Notes: generated by a model not told the origin, from the letters alone. 22,372 nt of DNA from Oscillospiraceae bacterium (GCA_902767145.1 CACXGG010000184.1:1-22372); one strand, 5' to 3'; shown: positions 6,932 through 14,607, counted from the stretch's first letter. A program made the numbers and translations.

Positions 6932-8764
6932 ATGGATAAGCGCGTTTTTCTTGTGGTTCTTGACAGTTTCGGAATAGGAGGCGCACCCGATGCCGCGGAT
7001 TTCGGGGATGAGGGCAGCAACACACTGGCTGCCGTTTTATCCCATTCGGACGAAGCCTTCCCCAACCTGGCTAAGATGGGTCTTTTCGACATAGACGGCA
7101 ACGATGATCCCAGGATCAAGGACTACCTGAAAAAGCAGGAGCGCCTGACCTATCCCTGGGGCTGGTATGGAAGGATAAGAGAGCTTTCCAAGGGCAAGGA
7201 TTCCGTCATCGGTCACTGGGAGATGGCAGGTGTCTATTCCTCCTCCCCCCTTCCCACTTACCCGGAAGGATTTCCTGAAGAGATAATATCAGCTCTTAAG
7301 GAGGCAACCGGAAGGAACATCCTCTGCAATAAACCCTACAGCGGCACAGAGGTCATAAAGGACTACGGTGAGGAGCATATGAAGACAGGAGCTCTCATCG
7401 TTTATACCTCTGCTGATTCCGTTCTTCAGATCGCCGCCCACGAGGACGTTATCCCCGTGGAGGAGTTGTATGAAATCTGCGAAAAGGCAAGAGAGATAAT
7501 GACGGGAAAACACGGTGTCGGCAGGGTCATCGCCCGCCCCTTCGAAGGCACCCCGGGAAACTTTGTAAGGACATCCCGCCGCCACGACTATTCACTGGCA
7601 GCTCCCTCGGACACCATGCTGGACACCATAAAGGCCCACGGCCTGGATGTAATATCCATCGGTAAGATCAGGGACCTGTTTGCCCAGAGAGGCATAACCG
7701 AAGCTATACCCACCTCGGGAAATACAGAAGGTATAAAGATCTGGCTGGAGAAGGAAGAGACAGACTTCGGCGGTCTGTGCTATCTGAACCTGGTGGACTT
7801 CGATATGAAATACGGCCACAGAAATGATATCGAGGGCTACAACAGGGCAATGCATGAATTCGACGACGCCCTGGGAAAGTTCCTGGAATATATGCGTCCC
7901 GATGATCTTCTCATCATCACCGCCGACCACGGCTGCGACCCTTCCACCGAGTCCACTGACCATTCCAGGGAATGCGTACCCCTTCTGATCTACGGCGATA
8001 AGTATAATGTCCCCCACAATATGGGCACCACCGCAGGTTTTGGCATCGTGGCACAGACAGTATATGACTACCTGTTCGGAGACTCGCTCAAGAGGGACTT
8101 CGAACCCGCCACAGCTTCACATGTCCCTGATAAGGACAATATCATGAGCTATGTGGATATGACAAACCTCAAGAACACCGCCACCACTAAGGATATCAAG
8201 GACCTGGTGGAAAGGGCCATAAGCGAAAATGCGGCCTCCGTATGTGTCCAGCCCTGCTTTGTAAGGACAGCCAGGGAAGCAGCAAAGGGCAGGCTCAATA
8301 TCTGCACCGTCATCGGATTCCCCATGGGATACCAGACCACCGCCGTCAAGAAGTTCGAAGCAGAGGAGGCCTGCGACAACGGAGCATCTGAGATCGACAT
8401 GGTGATCAATATCAATATGGTCAAGTCGGCCGCCTTCAATGTGGTAGCCAATGAGATCCATGTGATCGCCGAGGCAGTCCACAAAAAAGGAGCCATCCTC
8501 AAGGTAATAATCGAGACATGCGCTCTCACGGAAACAGAGAAGAAGGTCCTCTGCCAGATAGTTACGGTCCAGGGAGCTGACTTCATAAAGACAAGTACCG
8601 GCTTTGGATCTGCCGGTGCCACCGTGGAGGATGTAAGGCTCCTGAGAAGATACACAGGCAGCACCATCGACGTCAAAGCCGCCGGCGGCATAAGGACAAA
8701 GGAAGATGCCCAAAAGATGATAGAGGCAGGAGCTTCCAGGATCGGAGCATCTAATCTCAAATAA
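6932..8764 (+). CDS. deoB-deoC: Fused phosphopentomutase / deoxyribose-phosphate aldolase
   Basis: One 610-residue frame encodes two consecutive enzymes of nucleoside catabolism. Residues about 1-388 are phosphopentomutase, which moves phosphate from C1 to C5 of (deoxy)ribose. The metal ligands expected from the Bacillus enzyme are present: D11, D291, H296, D332, H333 and H344. The phospho-acceptor Thr of the GKDT..GHWE motif is Ser (S91 in GKDSVIGHWE). Residues about 403-610 are DERA, which cleaves deoxyribose-5-phosphate to acetaldehyde and glyceraldehyde-3-phosphate. It has D489, Schiff-base K553 in FIKTSTG and K582 in VKAAGG. About 14 linker residues join them. The start at 6932 is preferred because GGAGG (6922-6926) lies 5 bases before it, and the ATG at 6917 has no such site. 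A second Shine-Dalgarno and ATG lie at the junction (8132-8146). Both halves look active. Confidence 0.95.
   Translation: MDKRVFLVVLDSFGIGGAPDAADFGDEGSNTLAAVLSHSDEAFPNLAKMGLFDIDGNDDPRIKDYLKKQERLTYPWGWYGRIRELSKGKDSVIGHWEMAGVYSSSPLPTYPEGFPEEIISALKEATGRNILCNKPYSGTEVIKDYGEEHMKTGALIVYTSADSVLQIAAHEDVIPVEELYEICEKAREIMTGKHGVGRVIARPFEGTPGNFVRTSRRHDYSLAAPSDTMLDTIKAHGLDVISIGKIRDLFAQRGITEAIPTSGNTEGIKIWLEKEETDFGGLCYLNLVDFDMKYGHRNDIEGYNRAMHEFDDALGKFLEYMRPDDLLIITADHGCDPSTESTDHSRECVPLLIYGDKYNVPHNMGTTAGFGIVAQTVYDYLFGDSLKRDFEPATASHVPDKDNIMSYVDMTNLKNTATTKDIKDLVERAISENAASVCVQPCFVRTAREAAKGRLNICTVIGFPMGYQTTAVKKFEAEEACDNGASEIDMVININMVKSAAFNVVANEIHVIAEAVHKKGAILKVIIETCALTETEKKVLCQIVTVQGADFIKTSTGFGSAGATVEDVRLLRRYTGSTIDVKAAGGIRTKEDAQKMIEAGASRIGASNLK
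8132..8146 (+). promoter_or_regulatory. Possible internal ribosome binding site and start for DERA alone
   Basis: AAGGA (8132-8136) lies 7 bases before an in-frame ATG at 8144, exactly where the DERA domain begins (MSYVDMTNLK). Just upstream, out of frame, are consecutive stops TGA TAA (8128-8133). Initiation here would make a free aldolase of 206 residues from the same mRNA. The sequence is seen directly. Use of the site is inferred. Confidence 0.4.
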
Positions 8765-8828
8765 CGGGATATTTGTTCTGTTTTGTTCGTTTTTGGCTGA
8801 ATTGTACCATTAATATACCTAATCAGGT

Positions 8829-8880
8829 GATATACTCCCCTCATAAAAGAACAAACGATCTTTTGTGAAAGGAGTATATC
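8829..8880 (+). promoter_or_regulatory. Inverted repeat covering a possible promoter and the RBS of the small membrane protein
   Basis: GATATACTCC (8829-8838) and GGAGTATATC (8871-8880) are perfect inverted arms. An inner pair AAAAGA (8845-8850)/TCTTTT (8859-8864) could continue the fold. The right arm contains the GGAG of the Shine-Dalgarno AAAGGAG (8868-8874). The left arm overlaps TGATATACT (8828-8836), which fits an extended -10 promoter element. If transcription starts upstream, the RNA hairpin would mask the RBS. If it starts just after this -10, the arms, 42 bp centre to centre, are better read as paired operator half-sites. Confidence 0.55.
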
Positions 8881-8882
8881 TT

Positions 8883-9095
8883 ATGTCACCTTTTGATATG
8901 GCAGTTATCTTTTTCTTTGTAATGGCAGTGGTAAAAGCAGCCCATGAGGCATATCTCTTCTGGAAGGAAGACGAAGAGATCGAGGAGTATATCAGGAGCA
9001 TTTCCGTTCAAAGAAGGCCCCGTCCTGAGAGAAGGGCTGACGTAAGGCCCCTTCCCGTAAGAAAGCCCCCGGAGGATCTTCCGAGGGCTGCATAA
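8883..9095 (+). CDS. Small single-helix membrane protein, function unknown
   Basis: A 70-residue protein starting at the ATG with AAAGGAG 8 bases upstream. The GTG at 8865 lies before this Shine-Dalgarno and is not used as the start. Residues about 4-22 (FDMAVIFFFVMAVVKAAHE) form one hydrophobic helix. A short acidic stretch (KEDEEIEEY) follows, and then a Pro/Arg-rich tail with repeated RP pairs ending in LPRAA. No family is recognised. The strong ribosome site, its own upstream inverted repeat and a frame fitting the intergenic space support a real gene. It lies 118 bases after deoB-deoC and converges on the diguanylate cyclase gene, with only 24 bases between their stops. Confidence 0.65.
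   Translation: MSPFDMAVIFFFVMAVVKAAHEAYLFWKEDEEIEEYIRSISVQRRPRPERRADVRPLPVRKPPEDLPRAA
9064..9089. terminator. Weak candidate terminator hairpin between convergent genes
   Basis: AGCCC (9064-9068) pairs with GGGCT (9085-9089), and CGGA (9070-9073) with TCCG (9080-9083), across one C-A mismatch and a 6-base loop. On the minus strand it is followed by TTTCTT, so it could end the diguanylate cyclase transcript. It lies inside the end of the small plus-strand gene. The T tract is poor. Confidence 0.35.
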
Positions 9096-9119
9096 GATCT
9101 TCAGTTGTTTTCGAAGGGA

Positions 9120-10073
9120 TCAGAAGGATACCTGATTCTTTCCGTTTCTCTTGGACTTGTAGAGCTTTCTGTCTGCAAGGGAGATAAGCTCAGAGATATC
9201 ATTTCCCTTCTCATATGAGGCGATACCAAGGGAGATGGTAACCTTCTCCGACTTGCCGTCACCTACGGGAACGGGGGTGGACTGGACAGCTTCGGCGATC
9301 TTCTTGGCGATACCGAGAGCCTGCATCTTATCACAGTCGGGGAGCATTACCATAAACTCGTCACCGCCGATCCTGAAGCAGGTATCAGTCTTTCTGGCAG
9401 CCACCAGCATGGAGCTGGCCACATGGCGGAGGACATCATCTCCGTGGGGCTGGCCGTACTGGTCATTGATGAACTTCATGTCGTCGATATCGATCTCGAT
9501 AAGGGCAAAGGTGCTGTCATCAGACCTGCTCTCATAGATATTGATGGTCCTCTCCAGGGTCTCATAGAAATAACGTCTGTTATAAAGGCCACACAGGTCG
9601 TCCACTCTTGCGAGCCTCTGGACCTTCTGATAGGACTTCTCAAGTTCCTTGGCTATCTTCTTCTGCTCAGTAACGTTCTTGGACATTCCCCAGGTTCCGA
9701 TGATCTCGTGATCCTTGTTATAAAGGGGATACTTGGAGGCGAAGAAATACTGGACCTCATCATCATCGTCCCTCTTCAGCTCCTCCTCTACATTGAGGAT
9801 GGGCTTTCCGGTCTTGATGATCTCCTGTTCCACTTTCCTTGCAGCCTTGGCAAACTCCTCAGGGAAGTAGTCAAAGTCTGTCTTTCCTATGAGCTCATCA
9901 GGTGATGATGCGCCCAGCTGGTTGGCATGCTCTTTACTATTCCAGAGGAATCTTGATTCCAGGTCTTTGAAATAAACTGTATCAGATGAAAACTGGCGTA
10001 TCGTCTCAAGGACAAGGCTGTCAAGTTCGAGCCTCTCTTCGGGGGTCATATTTATCGGTTCGCGCACACTCAT
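9120..10073 (-). CDS. Soluble PAS-GGDEF diguanylate cyclase
   Basis: A 317-residue protein that should make c-di-GMP from two GTP. Residues about 25-140 are a PAS domain (VYFKDLESRFLWNSKEHA, ending WGMSKNVTEQKK), a short helix (KELEKSYQKVQRLARVDDL) links it to the output, and residues about 155-317 are the GGDEF domain. The active site is the intact GGDEF at 236-240. RKTD (227-230) lies exactly five residues before it and fits the inhibitory I-site, so product feedback is expected. There is no transmembrane segment, so the PAS input is cytoplasmic and its ligand is unknown. GGAGGT lies 8 bases before the ATG. The gene follows the histidine kinase on the same strand but has a 77-base A/T-rich gap of its own, and probably its own promoter. 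Confidence 0.94.
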   Translation of the reverse strand: MSVREPINMTPEERLELDSLVLETIRQFSSDTVYFKDLESRFLWNSKEHANQLGASSPDELIGKTDFDYFPEEFAKAARKVEQEIIKTGKPILNVEEELKRDDDDEVQYFFASKYPLYNKDHEIIGTWGMSKNVTEQKKIAKELEKSYQKVQRLARVDDLCGLYNRRYFYETLERTINIYESRSDDSTFALIEIDIDDMKFINDQYGQPHGDDVLRHVASSMLVAARKTDTCFRIGGDEFMVMLPDCDKMQALGIAKKIAEAVQSTPVPVGDGKSEKVTISLGIASYEKGNDISELISLADRKLYKSKRNGKNQVSF

Positions 10074-10150
10074 GACTAGTACCTCCGATGTATCAAAAAT
10101 ACCTTATATGCTACCTATAATGATAACACCTTAATGTATAAAAAAACAAC

Positions 10151-11053
10151 TCAGATCGAAGGAAGCCTCATTTTGATACCGAAGACTTCTCCCTCCACGT
10201 AGGCGTCGATGGTACCGTGCATGGAATCCACCAGTTTCTTTGCCACGGAAAGGCCTATTCCGCTGGAGCTTACATGCCTTGAAGGATCACCCTTGTAGAA
10301 GCGGTCGAAGACCTTGGTGGGATCCGGGATACGGTCGGGATCCACGGAGTTGGAGATGGTGAAAGCCACATGCTTTTCGCCTTCGCTCTTAAGGCTGATA
10401 TTGACATCTCCCTTGCCGTGCACAAGGCAGTTCTTTACCAGGTTCTGGAGGATCCTCTTTACGGACTGCTCATTTCCAATGGCATTAAGTCCTTCCTCTA
10501 TGTCGATGTGGGGGTCCATCCCGGCCTTTTCGAAATCCTCATAATAGGAGAAGAGTGTCTGCATGGCGATGTCGGAGAATGGGATCTTGTCCACCGAGAC
10601 ATTGTAGTTGATATTGGAGACCTTGGTATAGAAGAACATCTCCTCCAGGATCTCTCCCAGTGAATCTATCCTCTCAGAGATGATATTTCTGTATTTTTCC
10701 TGCTCGGCAGGATCATCCGACTCGCTCAGGAGCTCGAAGTATCCCTTCAGGGATGTCAGGGGAGTCCTTATATCGTGGGACATATTGGTCAGGGTGTCAC
10801 GGATCTCATTATCCTGCTTCATGACCTCCTGCTCCCTTTCCCTGCAGGAGAGGATGACCTCATTTATATCCTTGGAAAGAGTAGTCATCTCCCTGGATTT
10901 ACCGTAGAAAGTGACGGTCTTGTTGGTCCTGTTCTTTGCGATGAAATGCACCTGGGACTGAAGGTTCTTTACCTGCGAAAAAAGTGAAATGAGCATCATG
11001 GTAAGAGCCAGGACAACAGCTATAAGTACGATGGCGATTATTTCCCAGATCAT
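10151..11053 (-). CDS. Sensor histidine kinase of the peptide-antibiotic ABC cassette
   Basis: A 300-residue kinase that would phosphorylate the regulator at 13895-14602. The start at 11053 is chosen because its ATG overlaps the permease stop as ATGA and AGGAGG lies 10 bases before it. The longer frame to 11098 would run 49 bases into the permease. One N-terminal helix (about residues 3-27) is followed by a short linker and the H box with H93 (NMSHDIRTPLTSL), an N box (NLVKNCLVHG), an F box (VFDRFYKGD) and a G2 box (SSGIGLSVAKKL). The usual DxGxG of the G1 box reads ISNSVDPDRI, a substitution also seen in some kinases of lantibiotic systems. There is almost no extracellular domain, so the signal may come through the adjacent transporter. 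Confidence 0.92.
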   Translation of the reverse strand: MIWEIIAIVLIAVVLALTMMLISLFSQVKNLQSQVHFIAKNRTNKTVTFYGKSREMTTLSKDINEVILSCREREQEVMKQDNEIRDTLTNMSHDIRTPLTSLKGYFELLSESDDPAEQEKYRNIISERIDSLGEILEEMFFYTKVSNINYNVSVDKIPFSDIAMQTLFSYYEDFEKAGMDPHIDIEEGLNAIGNEQSVKRILQNLVKNCLVHGKGDVNISLKSEGEKHVAFTISNSVDPDRIPDPTKVFDRFYKGDPSRHVSSSGIGLSVAKKLVDSMHGTIDAYVEGEVFGIKMRLPSI

Positions 11054-11904
11054 ATCTCTGAATCCCTCCTGGAAGCCAGCACGGAGAGAGCTGACCATAC
11101 TATTATATTAACTAACACGGACACCACGATAAGCGAGAAAGGCACATCAGTAGGCGTACCGGTGGCAGCTGAGAAAAGATGGGTCCCCGGGAAAAGGAAA
11201 CATCCCACTATCTCCAATGAGGAAATTGCAGGTGCTGCCTCCACCTCCAGCTCTACAACAGCGCCGGACTCGAGGGCTTTTCTGACTCCGATATCAAAAC
11301 TGGCGGAGAAACCGATGATGAACATACTGACCGCATAGATAACTCCATAGGCCACTATGGATAACACCTTTTTTCTGAAGAGCTTACAGCAGAAAAATAC
11401 CGGCAGGCTCATAAGGAAGATCATCATGCCCCCTGCCAGAGTGGTATACAGGAATGTGAGAGGGTATTCAACAATAAGGATCCTTTCAAAACCGCTCTCG
11501 ATAAGTCCGAGAAAACTTACTGCCGGTCCGAAAAGTCCCAGTGTCATGGAAAAGATAAACAGGGCACAGATCTCCGACAGGCAGATCTTTGACCTGCTCC
11601 TGATCATACCCTCGATATTGATCTTCTGTCTGTTCTTATAGTAGTCACAGACAAAGCAGACTGTGCTGTACATACAGAAAAGAAGGCCTGCTTCCACACC
11701 TATGGTAAAACCGGAATACTGCTCCACCATTGGAGCGTTAAAGACCTCCATCATATCCGCGTCCGTTATTACTTCCTCCACCAGGAGCAGTTCACGGAAC
11801 AGAAAGACAGTGAAGATCATACCAAGAGCAAGCACCGCTCCAATAATGAAGCGGCTGCCCTTAAATAATCTCAATAATCCTATTCGTACCAGGTTAACAA
11901 ACAT
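11050..11904 (-). CDS. ABC-2 type permease of the lantibiotic-immunity kind, second subunit
   Basis: A 284-residue membrane protein with about six hydrophobic helices: a basic N-terminus (VNLVRIGLLRLFKGSRF), helix 1, a loop of about 40 residues (VEEVITDADMMEV onward), then helices 2-6. The layout fits the LanE/LanG or BcrB type of ABC-2 permease. It begins 3 bases after the stop of the other permease and ends in the ATGA overlap with the kinase, so all three should be translated from one mRNA. It probably forms a heterodimeric channel with the 321-residue permease, energised by the ATPase at 12892-13812. The transported compound is not visible from the sequence. A peptide antibiotic is an inference from the cassette layout. 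Confidence 0.85.
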   Translation of the reverse strand: MFVNLVRIGLLRLFKGSRFIIGAVLALGMIFTVFLFRELLLVEEVITDADMMEVFNAPMVEQYSGFTIGVEAGLLFCMYSTVCFVCDYYKNRQKINIEGMIRSRSKICLSEICALFIFSMTLGLFGPAVSFLGLIESGFERILIVEYPLTFLYTTLAGGMMIFLMSLPVFFCCKLFRKKVLSIVAYGVIYAVSMFIIGFSASFDIGVRKALESGAVVELEVEAAPAISSLEIVGCFLFPGTHLFSAATGTPTDVPFSLIVVSVLVNIIVWSALSVLASRRDSEI

Positions 11905-11907
11905 CTG

Positions 11908-12873
11908 TTAATTGATATCTCTTTTTTTATCTGTCACTAATCCGGCAGTATATGCAAGGCCGCCATATATTAGGGAACACATAAGGGCTCTTACTACCAC
12001 ATGGCCTTCTGAGTGAAGGTTAAGGACTGCCAGGTTCTGGGTAAGTGTGTAATCAGCCAGACTGAAATTAGAATCCAGACCAAACTTTCTTACCAGTATC
12101 ATATTGGCAATAGAGATGGCCATTGTCAATAATCCGGATGAAAGGATAACGCCAACGGTGATACCTGCCGCCTTACTTCTGGTAAGGGTGGTAACTGCAG
12201 CAACAACGAAGCAGAATGCCATGACGATGATCCAGGAGAACAGGAAATACTTAAAGAACGCTCCATCCATATTCAGCTTAACGCTCTCAGCCATAAGGGC
12301 CACATTTATAAGTGTCCAGATATAGGTGATGATATGGAAGATGAAGGTGTAGGCCGCAATGACTATCATCCTTGCAGTGAACAGATGTCCTCTCTTCCTG
12401 TTTCCTATAGTGATATTCTTAGTAACTCCCGTGGAATAAACATCACCCACGAAAAGTCCCGTAAAGATGGCAAGAAGAAGGATATTACTGAGGGAGCACA
12501 CATTCTGGTAGAAAAGCTCCGGCACATCCTCTCTGTAAAGAAGGCCTTCGCCAACGATCTTAACGGGAGGCCTTTCCTCCTCCTCTTCTTCCTCATCTTC
12601 GATACCGGTGGTAGCGGAAGCCATATCCGATCCCATATCCACGCCTGCATTAAAACCGGCTCTGAAGGAATCCTCAAGGCCTTCAGCTGAAGCACCCTGC
12701 TCGGAGATGGCATCCATGTCCTCCCTGGACATGCCCATCATTCCCAGCATATCTACTTTGAGGAGTACAAAGCTGGTGATCATTACGATAAAGAACATGA
12801 CTATGGGAAGGATCCAGATGCATTTCATCTTTGAGGCCCTGTAGCCTTCCGCCTTTAAAAAATTCAATAACAT
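11908..12873 (-). CDS. ABC-2 type permease with an acidic extracellular insert, first subunit
   Basis: A 321-residue membrane protein. Helix 1 (about 18-40) follows a basic N-terminus (FLKAEGYRASKMK). The loop between helices 1 and 2 is long, about 90 residues, and includes a Met/Asp-rich section (MGMSREDMD, AGVDMGSDMA) and a run of seven Glu at 94-100. Five further helices follow, including VYSTGVTKNITIGNRKRGHLF before helix 3, typical of ABC-2 permeases of the LanE/BcrB kind. The ATPase gene ends 18 bases upstream and the second permease begins 3 bases downstream. The loop is predicted extracellular and is the most likely substrate-contact region. This is inferred from topology. Confidence 0.86.
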   Translation of the reverse strand: MLLNFLKAEGYRASKMKCIWILPIVMFFIVMITSFVLLKVDMLGMMGMSREDMDAISEQGASAEGLEDSFRAGFNAGVDMGSDMASATTGIEDEEEEEEERPPVKIVGEGLLYREDVPELFYQNVCSLSNILLLAIFTGLFVGDVYSTGVTKNITIGNRKRGHLFTARMIVIAAYTFIFHIITYIWTLINVALMAESVKLNMDGAFFKYFLFSWIIVMAFCFVVAAVTTLTRSKAAGITVGVILSSGLLTMAISIANMILVRKFGLDSNFSLADYTLTQNLAVLNLHSEGHVVVRALMCSLIYGGLAYTAGLVTDKKRDIN

Positions 12874-12891
12874 GACTGATCTGTTCCTCCC

Positions 12892-13812
12892 TTAAACCTT
12901 ATCTCCGGCAATAGTTCCTGTTACCTTCAGGAAGTACTCTTCCAGATCGGAGGAAACGACTCCGATAGAATCTACGGGGATACCTGCCTTTGCGATTTCC
13001 ATGTTGAGGGTCGAGACATCCGTAAGTCTCTCGAATACGTAAACAGTATTCTTATCTATTACCTGATATTCCGTGAAGCCCTTCTCGTCGAGAAGGGGAA
13101 GGATGACTGATGTGTCAGCTGACTTGATGACGATCTTGTCGCGGCACTTCATCTTAAGTTCGTCGCTTGTAGACTCCTCGATGATCTTTCCGTTATTGAT
13201 GATCGCATAGTCCGTTGCGATCTTGGAAAGCTCCTCAAGGATATGGCTGGAGATCAGGATGGTGATACCGTTCTCCTTGTTGAGCTTGGCGATCATATCT
13301 CGGATCTCAACGATACCCTGGGGATCAAGACCATTGATGGGCTCGTCCAGAAGAAGAAAATCCGGTTCTCCTACCAAAGCCAGAGCTATCCCTAATCTCT
13401 GCTTCATACCGAGGGAGAACTTGCCGGCCTTCTTCTTTCCTACATTTCCCAGGCCTACCAGCTTGAGCTTCTCATTGATATATTCTGCATCTCCGATACC
13501 ATATGCAAGACACTTGATCTTGAGATTGTCGAAGGCTGTGAGATTAGGCTGAAGGGCGGGGGACTCGATGAGAGCACCTATCCTGGAGAAAGCCTGATCG
13601 TTATCTCCACCGAATCCTACATATTCAAAACTGCCTGAGGTAGGCACAGCCATACCGGCCAGCATCTTCATGATGGTGGTCTTACCTGCGCCGTTCTTTC
13701 CGATAAGTCCGTAGATGGAACCTTTTCTGATGTGAAGGTCAACGTTGTCGACCGCCACTGTATTCTTATACTTTTTGGTCAGTTCATTTGTGACCAGCAA
13801 TAATTCTTCCAT
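12892..13812 (-). CDS. ABC transporter ATPase of the bacitracin/lantibiotic-resistance type
   Basis: A 306-residue ATPase. Walker A is GKNGAGKT (38-45), the signature is FSLGMKQR (132-139), Walker B is FLLLDEP (D156, E157) and the H-loop is SSH with H190. The position of the usual Q-loop reads IGALIESP with E83, the E-loop reported as a feature of LanF immunity ATPases, and this places the protein in the BcrA/LanF group. The C-terminal 90 residues are a variable domain. AAGGAG lies about 7 bases before the ATG. It is followed by two permeases and a kinase, so it is the first gene of the transporter part. A promoter may lie in the 82 bases between the regulator and this gene. Confidence 0.94.
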   Translation of the reverse strand: MEELLLVTNELTKKYKNTVAVDNVDLHIRKGSIYGLIGKNGAGKTTIMKMLAGMAVPTSGSFEYVGFGGDNDQAFSRIGALIESPALQPNLTAFDNLKIKCLAYGIGDAEYINEKLKLVGLGNVGKKKAGKFSLGMKQRLGIALALVGEPDFLLLDEPINGLDPQGIVEIRDMIAKLNKENGITILISSHILEELSKIATDYAIINNGKIIEESTSDELKMKCRDKIVIKSADTSVILPLLDEKGFTEYQVIDKNTVYVFERLTDVSTLNMEIAKAGIPVDSIGVVSSDLEEYFLKVTGTIAGDKV

Positions 13813-13834
13813 AGATTTCTCCTTTTTCGGGATC

Positions 13835-13886
13835 TTATGGAGACATTATGGTCTGTCATTATTCATTCATCGCAAATAAAAGTTAA
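13835..13886 (-). promoter_or_regulatory. Candidate promoter and regulator site for the ABC/kinase operon
   Basis: On the minus strand TTAACT (13886-13881) and AATAAT (13863-13858) are 17 bases apart, a plausible -35/-10 pair with 4/6 and 5/6 matches. Just downstream, CCATAA occurs twice 11 bases apart (13851-13846 and 13840-13835), a direct repeat of one helical turn like those bound by OmpR-type regulators. The repeat would sit at or just after the start of transcription. Confidence 0.4.
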
Positions 13887-13894
13887 AGAAATGA

Positions 13895-14602
13895 TTAAGC
13901 TTTCTGTTTTGCAAGCCTGAAACCGATGCCCCAGATGGTATCGATATACTCATCTTCGGTGATCTTCTTCATCTTGGCCCTGATATTGCTTATATGGACA
14001 TTAATAGTCTTATCTTCACCTATATAGTACTCATTCCAGGCATATTCGAAGATCTCCTGCTTAGAGAATACCTTGGAGGGATAGAGCATAAAGAGCTCCA
14101 GGATCTTATATTCCTGTCTGGTGAGGGTCAGCTCCTCTCCCTTGAGTGTTGCTTCGAAGGTATCCTTGTTGAGGACCAGGTCCTTGAAGGAAAGGACATT
14201 CTTCTCATCGGAAGCCTCCTCCCTGCCGCCGTAGGACAGGTGGCGGAGCTGGACATCGACCCTGGCGATGAGCTCCTTGACCTCAAAGGGCTTTGCCAGG
14301 AAATCATCGGCACCCATGGCAAGAAGGTCGACCTTGGAATCGGTGGAACACTTGGCGGATACGACGATGATGGGAATCTTGGAAGTCTCCCTGATGGTCT
14401 TTGTAAGGGACTCGCCTGTCATACCGGGCATCATGAGGTCCAGGATTGCAAGATCGAAGGTATCATTCTTAAAATTTAGAAGTCCCTCAGATCCTGAATA
14501 AGCCTGGGTACACTTAAGTCCGTGCTTTGTCAGGGTATCGCAGATGAGGTTGTTGATATCTGCATCATCCTCTACTATAAGGACCTTTGCCTGGTCTTCC
14601 AT
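13895..14602 (-). CDS. OmpR/PhoB-type response regulator
   Basis: A 235-residue regulator. The receiver domain (about 5-117) has the acidic pair D12/D13, the phosphorylation site D55 in ILDLMMPG and K104 in LAKPF. The C-terminal winged helix (about 140-233) has LTLTRQEYKILELFMLYPSKVFSKQEIFEYAW and VHISNIRAKMKK, the recognition helix region. It is the natural partner of the kinase at 10151-11053 and probably controls the transporter genes. It begins 5 bases after the stop of the saccharopine-dehydrogenase-like gene, with AAGGAG 8 bases before its ATG, so those two are co-transcribed. The order regulator - ATPase - permeases - kinase separates regulator from kinase, which is less usual than an adjacent pair. 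Confidence 0.93.
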   Translation of the reverse strand: MEDQAKVLIVEDDADINNLICDTLTKHGLKCTQAYSGSEGLLNFKNDTFDLAILDLMMPGMTGESLTKTIRETSKIPIIVVSAKCSTDSKVDLLAMGADDFLAKPFEVKELIARVDVQLRHLSYGGREEASDEKNVLSFKDLVLNKDTFEATLKGEELTLTRQEYKILELFMLYPSKVFSKQEIFEYAWNEYYIGEDKTINVHISNIRAKMKKITEDEYIDTIWGIGFRLAKQKA

Positions 14603-14607
14603 ATCCT

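Noticed and set aside
10074..10150. Terminator after the histidine kinase
   Set aside because: A T7 run follows the stop on the minus strand, but I found no stable hairpin before it.
11054..11098. Histidine kinase start at 11098
   Set aside because: It would overlap the permease by 49 bases, while the ATG at 11053 has AGGAGG and the ATGA overlap typical of coupled genes.
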